Source of the DNA: Acetobacteraceae bacterium
Lineage (GTDB): Bacteria; Pseudomonadota; Alphaproteobacteria; Acetobacterales; Acetobacteraceae
Length of the DNA stretch: 64,000 nt
NCBI GenBank assembly: GCA_027482245.1
Contig: JAIXWG010000061.1
Location: forward strand, 186,001 to 250,000
Direction: 5' to 3'
Positions 8,723 to 16,948 of this stretch are shown in pieces; the first letter of the stretch is position 1; every line of letters begins with the position of its first letter. A program made the position numbers and the translations under genes. A model generated the notes under the pieces. The model saw only the letters and a list, made by a program, of their open reading frames with translations, did not search any database and was not told where the DNA came from.

Positions 8723-10055
8723 GCCGGAAGGCCAGGCCCCGGGCACGCCGCAAGGCGCGCCCGGCGGCGTCGAGACGCATGGGGGCCCGACCCGGGCCGC
8801 CGTCATTCTTCCGTTTGAACGACCCGGCCGCGGCGACAGCCATCGCGCCGGGGAGGCCAAGCTGGCGGAGGCCGTGGGCCTTGCCGCCTCCATCGGCCTT
8901 ACCATCGTCCATTCCACCATCCTGCCGCTGCGCGCGACGCGGCCTTCCACCCTGCTGGGCGAAGGCCAGGTCGCGACGGTGAAGGAGGCGTGCGAACGCC
9001 AGGGCGTCACCGTCGTCATCGTCGATGCGGCGCTGTCCCCGGTGCAGCAGCGCAACCTGGAGCGCGCCTGGGAAGCCAAGGTCATCGACCGCACGGGCCT
9101 GATCCTGGAGATCTTCGGCGAACGCGCCCGGACCAAGGAAGGCGCGCTGCAGGTCGAACTCGCGCACCTCTCCTACCAGCGCACGCGCCTGGTCCGGTCC
9201 TGGACCCACCTGGAACGGCAGCGCGGCGGCTTCGGCTTCCTCGGCGGTCCCGGCGAGAGCCAGATCGAGATCGACCGCCGCCTGATCGACGAACGCATCG
9301 TCCGCCTGAAGAAGGAGCTGGAGCAGGTGCGCCGCACCCGCGGCCTGCACCGCAGCGCCCGGTCCCGCGTGCCCTACCCGGTGGTAGCCCTGGTCGGCTA
9401 CACCAATGCCGGCAAGTCCACGCTGTTCAACGCCCTGACCGGCGCCGGCGTCTATGCGCAGGACCAGCTCTTCGCGACGCTCGATCCCACGATGCGCGCC
9501 ATCAAGCTGCCGTCGGGCCGCACCGTCATTCTCTCCGACACCGTGGGCTTCATCTCCGACCTGCCGACCCAGCTGGTCGAGGCCTTCCGCGCGACGCTGG
9601 AGGAGGTGGCGGCTGCCGACATTATCCTGCATGTCCGCGACGCCGCGCATCCCGAAACCGCCGCGCAGCGCGCCGATGTGCTGGGCGTGCTGACGGAGAT
9701 GGCGGAGGGCGACCACCCCACCATCGACGAGGCCTGGCCGTCCCGCGTGGTGGAGGTGCTGAACAAGGCCGATTTGATGGGCGGCGTGGATTCGGTGCCG
9801 GCCATCCCCGGCGCCATCGCCGTCTCCGCGCTGACGGGCGACGGGCTGGACCAGCTGCGCGCCGCGCTGGATGAACGCATGGCCGCGGGGATGGAGGTGG
9901 TGGACTACGCCATCGCGACCTCCGACGGCGCCAGCCTCGCCTGGCTGCATGAGCATGGGGAGGTGCTGGAGCGCCAGGACGGGGAGGACACGATACGCCT
10001 TCGCGTCCGCCTCTCCCCGGCCGATCGCGCGCGATTCGACCAGCGGGGGGGCTGA
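8703..10055 (+). CDS. hflX: GTPase HflX (ribosome rescue), probable CTG start
   Basis: HflX is a ribosome-associated GTPase that splits stalled 70S ribosomes. The G domain is clear: G1 GYTNAGKSTLFN, G3 DTVGFISDLP, G4 NKAD, and the upstream RGGFGFLGGPGESQIE region. The first ATG or GTG in frame (GTG 8874) would remove part of the conserved N-terminal domain, because the in-frame sequence TRAAVILPFERPGRGD (from about 8790) is typical HflX. The frame stays open up to a stop at 8697-8699. The only plausible upstream initiator is CTG at 8703, six bases after GAGAGG (8691-8696), giving MSDRATRPEG and 450 residues. ATT at 8805 is a weaker alternative. The domain is certain, the start is inferred. 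Confidence 0.9.
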   Translation: MSDRATRPEGQAPGTPQGAPGGVETHGGPTRAAVILPFERPGRGDSHRAGEAKLAEAVGLAASIGLTIVHSTILPLRATRPSTLLGEGQVATVKEACERQGVTVVIVDAALSPVQQRNLERAWEAKVIDRTGLILEIFGERARTKEGALQVELAHLSYQRTRLVRSWTHLERQRGGFGFLGGPGESQIEIDRRLIDERIVRLKKELEQVRRTRGLHRSARSRVPYPVVALVGYTNAGKSTLFNALTGAGVYAQDQLFATLDPTMRAIKLPSGRTVILSDTVGFISDLPTQLVEAFRATLEEVAAADIILHVRDAAHPETAAQRADVLGVLTEMAEGDHPTIDEAWPSRVVEVLNKADLMGGVDSVPAIPGAIAVSALTGDGLDQLRAALDERMAAGMEVVDYAIATSDGASLAWLHEHGEVLERQDGEDTIRLRVRLSPADRARFDQRGG

Positions 10056-10059
10056 CACG

Positions 10060-10896
10060 ATGTGCTTCGATGCGAAGACGGCCAGCGCCGTCGCGGGCCT
10101 GCTGCGCGACGCCTCCCGCGCCGAAATCATGCCGCGCTTCCGCAAGCTGGCCCCCGACGCCGTCCGCACCAAGTCGGGGCCGCTCGACCTGGTGACGGAA
10201 GCCGATGAGGCGGCGGAGCGCGTGATCGAGGCCGGGCTCACCCGGATGTTCCCGGGCTGCGTCGTGGTGGGGGAGGAAGGGACGGCGGCGGATGCCAGCC
10301 TGCTCGGCAAGCTGCGCGACGCCGACCTCGCCTTCGTCGTCGATCCCGTCGATGGCACCGCCAATTTCGCGGCCGGCGTGCCGCTCTTCGGCTGCATGGC
10401 GGCGGCCTTCGTGAAGGGGGAGGTGGTGGCGGGCTGGATCCACGATCCCCTCGGCGACGACACCTGCCTCGCGGTGCGGGGTGAGGGCGCCTGGGTGGAG
10501 GATGGGGCGGGCCAGCGGCTCGGCGCGCTGTCGGTCGCCGCGCCGGTGCCGGTGAACCGGATGGTTGCCGCCGTCTCCTGGGGCTTCATGGCGCCGGATC
10601 TGAAGGCGCGGGTCGTGCCGCGGCTGCCGCGGCTGGCCGGCACGCTGAACTTCCGCTGCGCCGCGCATGAATACCGGCTGGCGGCCGGCGGCCACGCGCA
10701 TCTGCTGGTCTACAACAAGCTGATGCCCTGGGACCACGCGCCGGGCTGGCTGATCCACCGGGAAGCCGGCGGCCATGCCGCGCATTTCGACGGCAGCCCC
10801 TATGAGGCCAGCCACCACGTCACCGGCGGGCTGATCTGTGCGCCGGACCGCGCCTCCTGGGACGAAGCCCGCGCGGCGCTCTTCGGCGAGGACTGA
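10060..10896 (+). CDS. Inositol-monophosphatase family phosphatase
   Basis: A 278-residue member of the IMPase / FBPase / histidinol-phosphatase fold, a Mg2+-dependent sugar- or inositol-phosphate phosphatase. Metal-binding motifs are complete: VVGEEG, DPVDGTANF and the C-terminal WDHAPG. The ATG at 10060 begins four bases after the hflX stop; longer upstream reading overlaps hflX and is discarded. The 3' end abuts greB (TTG at 10898). Substrate (inositol-1-phosphate, histidinol phosphate or another) cannot be decided here. Confidence 0.85.
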   Translation: MCFDAKTASAVAGLLRDASRAEIMPRFRKLAPDAVRTKSGPLDLVTEADEAAERVIEAGLTRMFPGCVVVGEEGTAADASLLGKLRDADLAFVVDPVDGTANFAAGVPLFGCMAAAFVKGEVVAGWIHDPLGDDTCLAVRGEGAWVEDGAGQRLGALSVAAPVPVNRMVAAVSWGFMAPDLKARVVPRLPRLAGTLNFRCAAHEYRLAAGGHAHLLVYNKLMPWDHAPGWLIHREAGGHAAHFDGSPYEASHHVTGGLICAPDRASWDEARAALFGED

Positions 10897-10897
10897 C

Positions 10898-11431
10898 TTG
10901 GCCGAGGATGATGACGAGGATGAGGAAGGCCCGCCCGGCCTTCCCCCCGGCACCCCCTTCTACATGACCCCCGCCGGCGCCGCGGCGCTGCGGGAGGAAC
11001 TGCGCAAGCTGTGGGAGGAGGAGCGGCCGAAGGTGGTCGAGGTCGTCTCCTGGGCCGCGGGCCTCGGCGACCGCAGCGAGAATGCGGACTACCAGTATGG
11101 CAAGCGCCGCCTGCGCCAGATCGACGGCCGGGTGCGCTTCCTCCGCAAGCGGCTGGAACGCGTGCAAGTGGTGGACCCGGCGGCGCAGGCGCGGCGGGAC
11201 CAGGTCTTCTTCGGCGCCACCGTCACCTATGCCCGTGCCTCCGACGATGCGGAGGTGACCATCACCATCGTCGGCGTGGATGAGGCCGACAGCGCGCAGG
11301 GCCGCATCTCCTGGGTCGCCCCCGTCGCGCGGGCGCTGCTTGGCGCCAAGGTGGGGGATACGCGGAAGCTTCGCACCCCCGCGGGGGCGGAGGAGATCGA
11401 GGTGGTGGATATCGCTTATCCAGCGGCGTGA
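10898..11431 (+). CDS. greB: Transcription elongation factor GreB
   Basis: GreA/GreB factors rescue backtracked RNA polymerase by stimulating transcript cleavage through an acidic coiled-coil tip. The 177-residue product contains the coiled coil with GDRSENADYQYGKRRL (the GreB-type tip and basic patch) and a C-terminal FKBP-like domain (ISWVAPVARALLGAKVGD). The KRRLRQID run is more GreB- than GreA-like. The start is probably TTG at 10898, two bases after the phosphatase stop. It gives an acidic leader (AEDDDEDEEG) before the conserved FYMTPAG. A longer form from 10838 would overlap the upstream gene and is less likely. Confidence 0.86.
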   Translation: MAEDDDEDEEGPPGLPPGTPFYMTPAGAAALREELRKLWEEERPKVVEVVSWAAGLGDRSENADYQYGKRRLRQIDGRVRFLRKRLERVQVVDPAAQARRDQVFFGATVTYARASDDAEVTITIVGVDEADSAQGRISWVAPVARALLGAKVGDTRKLRTPAGAEEIEVVDIAYPAA

Positions 11432-11488
11432 TTCGCGCGCCGAGGCGGGCATCGCCATGCTCTGCTGCGAAGCGCAGGAGAGACCCCG

Positions 11489-12433
11489 ATGTCCGTCACC
11501 ACCGATCCCACCGATCCGCTGCCCCCGGGGCTGGAAACGGTGCTGCTGCCCCGCACCCATGACATCGGCGGCTTCGAGGTGCGGCGCGCCCTGCCGGCGA
11601 AGGAACGCCAGATGGTCGGCCCCTTCATCTTCTTCGACCAGATGGGCCCGGGCGAGTTCCTGACGGGCAGCGGCATCGATGTGCGGCCGCACCCGCATAT
11701 CGGGCTCTCCACCGTGACCTACCTCTTCGAGGGGGAGATCATGCACCGGGACAGCCTGGGCACCGAACAGCCCATCGCGCCCGGCGACGTGAACTGGATG
11801 ACGGCGGGGCAGGGGATCGTGCATTCCGAACGCACCGCCGCCGCCCGCCGCGCGGCGCCCCACAAGCTGGCCGGCATCCAGTCCTGGGTCGCGCTGCCCA
11901 AGGCGCATGAGGAAGCGGCGCCGGCCTTCCGCCACCACGGCGTCGCCAGCCTGCCGGTGACGGAGGACGCCGGCGCGAAGCTCCGCCTGATCGCCGGCAC
12001 GGGCTGGGGCATGAGCGCGCCCGTGCAGGTGCTGTCAGACCTGTTCTACGCCGATGCCGTGCTGGCGCCCGGCGCCACGGTGCCGATGCCGGACCAGCAT
12101 GAGGAACGCGCGGCCTATGTCATGAACGGGACCGTGGAGGTGGCGGGCCAGGTCTTCGAGGCCGGGCGCATGCTGGTCTTCCGCCCGCGCGACCGCATGA
12201 GCCTGAAGGCGGGCCCCGGGGGCGCGCGGCTGCTGCTGCTGGGCGGGGCGACGATGGACGGGCCGCGATTCCTCTACTGGAACTTCGTCTCCTCCTCCCG
12301 CGACCGGATCGAGCAGGCGAAGCAGGACTGGGCCAGCGACCGCTTCGCCGCGCCAGTGCCGGGGGAGACGGAATGGATCCCGTTGCCGGAGAAGCGCACG
12401 GTCCGGGCTGGCGAGGGCGCACCGACAAGCTGA
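11489..12433 (+). CDS. Pirin family protein
   Basis: A 314-residue bicupin of the pirin family (iron-binding; some members have quercetinase activity). The N-terminal cupin shows the metal-site pattern RPHPHIGLSTVTYL with a further histidine and glutamate in MTAGQGIVHSE. The C-terminal pirin domain ends with PRFLYWNFVSSSRDRIEQAK, which is highly typical. The ATG at 11489 follows a weak GGAGAGA ribosome site. It stands alone between greB and the RTX gene, with no sign of co-regulated genes. The physiological role is unknown. Confidence 0.88.
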   Translation: MSVTTDPTDPLPPGLETVLLPRTHDIGGFEVRRALPAKERQMVGPFIFFDQMGPGEFLTGSGIDVRPHPHIGLSTVTYLFEGEIMHRDSLGTEQPIAPGDVNWMTAGQGIVHSERTAAARRAAPHKLAGIQSWVALPKAHEEAAPAFRHHGVASLPVTEDAGAKLRLIAGTGWGMSAPVQVLSDLFYADAVLAPGATVPMPDQHEERAAYVMNGTVEVAGQVFEAGRMLVFRPRDRMSLKAGPGGARLLLLGGATMDGPRFLYWNFVSSSRDRIEQAKQDWASDRFAAPVPGETEWIPLPEKRTVRAGEGAPTS

Positions 12434-12504
12434 CTTTTCGTTCATATTGACTTCAGCGTCCATCCCAAGCCCACTCAACGGTAACGGGATAGGAATGTTG
12501 GGTC

Positions 12505-15500
12505 ATGGTTACCAGGACGGGAACTTCGGTCGGCGACACGCTCTATGGCACTGCCGCCGCCGATACGTTGATCGGCCTGAATGGCGATGACACGCTGCTC
12601 GGCCGCGCGGGGGCGGATCGGCTGGATGGCGGGCCGGGCCGTGACCTGGTGATGTTCGGCGCGAGCGCAGTTGTCCTCGACCTGACCGGCACCGGATCCC
12701 GCTTCGATGCCGCGGGCGACACCTATGTGGGGGTCGAGGCCTTCGCCTTTGGCCGGTTCGCGGACGAGGCGCGGGCCACCGGCGCCGCCTTCGCGGTGGA
12801 ATTCCTGGGCGGCGGCGGCAACGACACGCTGGAAGGCGGCAACGGCGCGGACACGTTGCGGGGCGAATCCGGCCAGGACATGATCCTGGGCGGGCTGGGC
12901 GCGGACTTCATCGAGGGCGGGTCCGGCGCCGACTCGCTGACGGGCGGCGGCGGCGCCGACACCATCACCGGCGGCGACGGGATCGATGTCTTCCTGGGCA
13001 TGGCGGGCGATGACGTGCTGGAGGGCGGCGCGGGCAACGACCTGGGCCGCGGCGGCGCGGGCGGCGACACGCTGCGCGGCGGCGCGGGGGACGACCTGCT
13101 GTTCGGCGGCTTCCCCGGCGCGCTCGGGTACGAACTCTACCTCGCGCGCGGCGGCTTCGAACCGGATGCGGACCCCAGCGCCTCGACCGTCGAGGGCTCG
13201 GACTTCGTGGATGGCGGCAGCGGCGACGACATCATCCTGGGCGGTGCGCTCGGCGACACGCTGCTGGGCGCCGCCGGCATCGACATCGTCATCGGCGGCA
13301 CGCTGGAACATGATGCCGGTGGCGACGTGATCGAGGGCGGGACCGGGACGGATCTGCTGATCGGCCTGGCCGGCGACGACACCATCCGCGGCGGGACCGA
13401 AGGCGACCTGCTGCTCGGCGACCTGTTCGGCAACCTGATCGACCAGACGCTGATCAACCTGGTCGGCTCCTTCGCGCCTGACTTCCCGCTGCCGGCCGGC
13501 CCCTTCGTCGGCAACGACCTGCTGGATGGCGGCGCGGGCAGCGACGTGATCCTGGCCGCGGGCGGCGCGGATACCGCGCTGGGCGGCACGGGCGACGACG
13601 CGATCCTGGCGGGCAGCGGGAATGACAGCGTGGCCGGCGGCGCCGGTGCCGACCTGATGGTGGGGGAGGCCGGCAACGACACCCTGAATGGCGGCACCGG
13701 GGATGACCTGGTCCTCGGCGATTTCAGCATCGACAATCTGCTGGGTGCCCTGCTCAACAGGATCGCGCCCAGCTTCACCTTCACGCCGGAGCCCGATGGC
13801 AACGACCTGCTGCAGGGCGGGGCCGGCGATGACGTCATGCTGGGCGGCGGCGGGAAGGACACGCTGCGCGGCAGCGAGGGTGACGATGCGCTGGCCGGGG
13901 GCGTCGGCGATGACCAGGTGGCGGGGGATGCCGGGCTCGACGCGCTGATCGGCGCGGGCGGCAATGACACGCTCTGGGGCGGTGCCGGTGACGATTTCCT
14001 GCAGGGCGACATCACGGAGGACGACGCCGTCGCCCTGGCCATGCGGATCACCAGCCAGTTGCAGATGGCGGCGGCCAGCCTGTTCGCGGACCTCGACCTG
14101 GCCGGCCTGCTGAACACGGTGCTCGGGCCGCTCGACCTCGACATCACCGATATCCCGGCGCTGCTCGCCTCGCTCGGCATCGACCTCGGCAGCCTCGATC
14201 TCGGTGGCATCGACCCAGGTGACATCGACCTGGGCGGCATCGACCTGGGCGGCATCGACCTGGGCGGCATCGACCCCGGTGACATCGACCTAGGTGACAT
14301 CGACCTGGCGGCGCTGGCGGCCGCCTTCGTCTTCATCCTGCCTATCATCATCACCGGCTTCATCGCCGGGGAGGCCGGCGACGCCGGCAATGACCTGCTG
14401 CTGGGTGGCGCCGGGGACGACATCGCCTTCGGCAACCTGGGCGATGACCGCCTGTTCGGCGAAGTGGGTGCCGACACGCTGTCTGGCGGTGACGGCAACG
14501 ACCTGCTGGATGGCGGCACGGGCGACGACTCGCTGTCCGGCGGTGATGCCCGGGATCGGCTGTTCGGCGGCGACGGCGCGGACCTGCTGAACGGCGGCAG
14601 CGGCAATGACCTCCTCAGGGGCGATGACGGCGCGGATACGATCCTGGGCGGCGACGGTCGCGACGCGATCCAGGCCGGCGACGGGGATGACAGCGTCGAC
14701 GGCGAGGGCGGCGCGGACGACATCTGGGGCGGCTTCGGCGCCGATACGCTGCTCGGCAACGCGGGCAACGACACGCTCGACCTCAACGCCCCCGAGGGGC
14801 TGGACTCGGATGGCGGCTACATCGATGGCGGCACCGGCAACGACGACCTCTATGGCAGCGACGGCGCCGACACCCTGCTGGCCGGGGACGGCAACGACTA
14901 CGCCGAGGCGATGGGCGGCGATGACAGCTTCGAGGGTGGCGCGGGCAACGACGAGGTCTGGGGCGGCGACGGCACCGATACGCTGATCGGCGGCGCGGGC
15001 AACGATACGCTCGACCTGAACCCCTTCGAGGACTTCGACGAGGATGGCGGCTACGCCGATGGCGGGATCGGCCGTGACAGGCTCTACGGCAGCGACGGCG
15101 CCGACACCCTGCTGGGCGGCGACGGCAACGACTATGTCGAGGCGCAGGACGGCGATGACAGCGTCGAGGGCGGCGCTGGCGATGACGACCTGTGGGGTGG
15201 CTACGGCCGGGATACGATGCTGGGCGGGGCGGGGGCCGACACGCTCGACCTCAATTGCCCCTGCGGCGGGATCGACAGCGATGGCGGGCTGCTGGATGGC
15301 GGCGCGGGGAATGACGTGCTCTTCGCCAGCCGGGGTGCCGATACGCTCCTGGGCGGTGACGACGACGACCTGATCTATTGCCTGGGCGGCTACGACAGCG
15401 TGGAGGGCGGGGCCGGCGCCGATACGATTGTCGCGAAGGCGCACGACTCGATCTATGTCGGAGACGGTGCAGACCTGGTCGTCTTCAACCACGCCGACAA

Positions 15501-15696
15501 CAGCGGCGTGTTCATCATGGACTTCGACGCGACGGTCGATCGCCTCCGCTTTGCCTTCGCCGGGGCGGATGCGAGCACGGTGACCTACGACGCGACCACG
15601 GGCTGGGTCCTCTATGACGACGGCATGGGGCCGGTGGTCATGGCGGATCTCAGCAACGCGCCGGCACTCACCGCTGCCAACTTCATCTTCGGCTGA
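12505..15696 (+). CDS. RTX calcium-binding repeat protein (type I secretion substrate)
   Basis: A 1063-residue, acidic, Gly/Asp-rich protein made almost entirely of RTX nonapeptides (GGxGxDxLx) from about residue 10 to 960. These bind Ca2+ outside the cell and mark type I secretion. There is no signal peptide. The C-terminal 80 residues lose the repeats and end in NFIFG after a DFDATVDRLRF block, as in other RTX exports. Around residues 560-604 (14182-14316) nine exact pentads D(L/P)G(G/D/S)(I/L) occur, followed by a strongly hydrophobic stretch (AAAFVFILPIIITGFIAG, about 605-622), which is unusual for a secreted RTX protein. No enzymatic domain is visible, so it could be an adhesin or S-layer-like protein. 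No T1SS genes are in the window. Confidence 0.85.
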   Translation: MVTRTGTSVGDTLYGTAAADTLIGLNGDDTLLGRAGADRLDGGPGRDLVMFGASAVVLDLTGTGSRFDAAGDTYVGVEAFAFGRFADEARATGAAFAVEFLGGGGNDTLEGGNGADTLRGESGQDMILGGLGADFIEGGSGADSLTGGGGADTITGGDGIDVFLGMAGDDVLEGGAGNDLGRGGAGGDTLRGGAGDDLLFGGFPGALGYELYLARGGFEPDADPSASTVEGSDFVDGGSGDDIILGGALGDTLLGAAGIDIVIGGTLEHDAGGDVIEGGTGTDLLIGLAGDDTIRGGTEGDLLLGDLFGNLIDQTLINLVGSFAPDFPLPAGPFVGNDLLDGGAGSDVILAAGGADTALGGTGDDAILAGSGNDSVAGGAGADLMVGEAGNDTLNGGTGDDLVLGDFSIDNLLGALLNRIAPSFTFTPEPDGNDLLQGGAGDDVMLGGGGKDTLRGSEGDDALAGGVGDDQVAGDAGLDALIGAGGNDTLWGGAGDDFLQGDITEDDAVALAMRITSQLQMAAASLFADLDLAGLLNTVLGPLDLDITDIPALLASLGIDLGSLDLGGIDPGDIDLGGIDLGGIDLGGIDPGDIDLGDIDLAALAAAFVFILPIIITGFIAGEAGDAGNDLLLGGAGDDIAFGNLGDDRLFGEVGADTLSGGDGNDLLDGGTGDDSLSGGDARDRLFGGDGADLLNGGSGNDLLRGDDGADTILGGDGRDAIQAGDGDDSVDGEGGADDIWGGFGADTLLGNAGNDTLDLNAPEGLDSDGGYIDGGTGNDDLYGSDGADTLLAGDGNDYAEAMGGDDSFEGGAGNDEVWGGDGTDTLIGGAGNDTLDLNPFEDFDEDGGYADGGIGRDRLYGSDGADTLLGGDGNDYVEAQDGDDSVEGGAGDDDLWGGYGRDTMLGGAGADTLDLNCPCGGIDSDGGLLDGGAGNDVLFASRGADTLLGGDDDDLIYCLGGYDSVEGGAGADTIVAKAHDSIYVGDGADLVVFNHADNSGVFIMDFDATVDRLRFAFAGADASTVTYDATTGWVLYDDGMGPVVMADLSNAPALTAANFIFG
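14182..14316 (+). repeat. 15-bp coding repeat (pentad D-L-G-G-I) inside the RTX gene
   Basis: Nine tandem 15-bp units encode DLGSL, DLGGI, DPGDI, DLGGI, DLGGI, DLGGI, DPGDI, DLGDI, DLAAL. Several units are nearly identical at the DNA level (GGCATCGACCTGGGC), so slippage could change copy number. It separates the N-terminal RTX block from a hydrophobic segment and the C-terminal RTX block. Confidence 0.85.
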
Positions 15697-15712
15697 CACG
15701 GCGGCCGGGCAC

Positions 15713-15745
15713 CACCCGCATCGCGCAGCACACGCGATGCGGGTG
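15713..15745 (+). terminator. Stem-loop after the RTX gene
   Basis: A perfect 13-bp inverted repeat (CACCCGCATCGCG at 15713-15725 and CGCGATGCGGGTG at 15733-15745) with a 7-nt loop lies 17 bp after the RTX stop. There is no T-tract, so it is terminator-like rather than a textbook intrinsic terminator. Confidence 0.55.
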
Positions 15746-15917
15746 CTGTGCGCGCGCTACGGTCGCGATGATTGAGCGTGGGCGCGTCACGCGCCGCATC
15801 CTGCGACGAACAGCGGCTCACTCTGTGGATAACCGTCTTTTTCACAGTTAACACTTGCGTGAGCGACAAAAATTAATACTCTTTGACCGTATCGAAACGC
15901 CTTGATCGGATACGGCT

Positions 15918-16820
15918 ATGGCTTTGGCTCTTCCCCTTCGCATCGGCATCCACTGGCTCGGCGTCGCGGTTGCGACCCTGGCCTGGTTCCTGGCGATCGA
16001 TGCGCTGGAGATGTGGCCGCTGCCCGTCCAGCTCGCCCTGGCGTCCATGGTGCCGATGGCCGGGCTGTGGTGGCATCTGGTCCTGTTCCAGGACCGGCTG
16101 AAGGCCCGCAAGGCCGCCCGCCTGGCCGGCCGCAACCCCGCCAAGGCGCCGGAAGCGCCGGCCCTGCCGGAGGCCGCGCTGCGCGAGGCACTGCGGCAGG
16201 TGAGGGGGGACGCCGCCGCCCTGGCCTTCGACGAGGCGCTGCAGCGCGAATTGCAGGTCCGCCTGGAATTCGACGCCGACTTCGCCCGCGCGGCCGCCCC
16301 GCTGGGCCCGTCAGAGCGCGCCGTACTGCTGCTGGCCGCCCGTGGCCCCGTCGTGCGCAAGCGCCTGGCCCTGGCCGCCGCGCTGCTGCTGCGCGACCGC
16401 GGACGGCGCGACGCGGAGGACCCGATGCGCCAGCGCCTGCGGGACGGGCTGGCGGCGCTGTCCCCGGCGGCGGGTGCCGAGTTCGCCCTGGCGATGGCGA
16501 CCGCTGCGGATCTCGACCCGGTGGAGGTCGCGCGCCGCCTGGCCGAACGGGCGCGGGGGGAGGCGCACGAGGCCGCGACGGAGGCCGCGCTGGCGCTGCT
16601 GCGGGACGCCGCCGCCATGCTGGACCGGGATCGCCGGCCGGCGGTGCGGGCGGCCATGGGCGCGCGTCTTGCGGCGGAGGGCCCGGTCCAGGCCCTGCTG
16701 CGGATCTACATGGCCACGGCGCAGGCCCCGGAAGCGGCAGCCCTGGCGGCCCTCGGCGCGACGCCGGCGCCCGCGCTCCGCTGGTCCATACCGTCCGACC
16801 GGGCGCGCGGAGCGGCCTGA
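15918..16820 (+). CDS. Membrane-anchored hypothetical protein
   Basis: A 300-residue protein that I do not recognise. Two hydrophobic segments sit at the N-terminus (about 8-27 and 36-55, with WWHLVLFQD at the end). A long Ala/Arg/Leu-rich helical cytoplasmic region without cysteine follows. The composition suggests a coiled-coil or helical-repeat scaffold anchored in the inner membrane. It stands alone, 220 bp after the RTX gene and convergent with mazG. Codon use matches the surrounding genes, so it is probably a real lineage-specific gene. No catalytic motif is visible. Confidence 0.6.
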   Translation: MALALPLRIGIHWLGVAVATLAWFLAIDALEMWPLPVQLALASMVPMAGLWWHLVLFQDRLKARKAARLAGRNPAKAPEAPALPEAALREALRQVRGDAAALAFDEALQRELQVRLEFDADFARAAAPLGPSERAVLLLAARGPVVRKRLALAAALLLRDRGRRDAEDPMRQRLRDGLAALSPAAGAEFALAMATAADLDPVEVARRLAERARGEAHEAATEAALALLRDAAAMLDRDRRPAVRAAMGARLAAEGPVQALLRIYMATAQAPEAAALAALGATPAPALRWSIPSDRARGAA

Positions 16821-16862
16821 ACGGCCGATGTTCACCGTCTGTGCCAGCACTCCCGCCGCGAT

Positions 16863-16894
16863 GTAGCGCTACAAGCGTCACCTTGTAGCGCTAC
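16863..16894. terminator. Stem-loop between convergent genes (double GTAGCGCTAC palindrome)
   Basis: GTAGCGCTACAAG (16863-16875) and CTTGTAGCGCTAC (16882-16894) form a perfect 13-bp stem with a 6-nt loop. Each arm also contains the self-palindrome GTAGCGCTAC, with centres 22 bp apart. Lying 42 bp after one stop and 54 bp before the opposing mazG stop, it is most simply a bidirectional terminator. Confidence 0.5.
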
Positions 16895-16921
16895 TACGTC
16901 AGCCCATACGACGGCACGGCC

Positions 16922-16940
16922 TTGTAAATCGCCTTTACAA
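16922..16940. other. Inverted repeat TTGTAAA-N5-TTTACAA
   Basis: A perfect 7-bp inverted repeat with a 5-bp spacer lies 8 bp from the mazG stop codon. It is AT-rich against a GC-rich background. It may be part of the convergent terminator region or an unrelated protein-binding site. Confidence 0.4.
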
Positions 16941-16948
16941 AACCGCTG

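Noticed and set aside
9871..10059. Upstream extension of the inositol-monophosphatase gene
   Set aside because: It would overlap hflX by almost 190 bp, and the family N-terminus begins at ATG 10060.
12448..12462. GTTC-like site before the RTX gene as a second SOS box
   Set aside because: The second half reads CTTC, not GTTC, so the consensus is broken.
12784..15700. Regular repeats that might suggest a CRISPR array or satellite
   Set aside because: They encode RTX nonapeptides and a pentad block in one long frame. Spacing is a multiple of three and there are no unique spacers.
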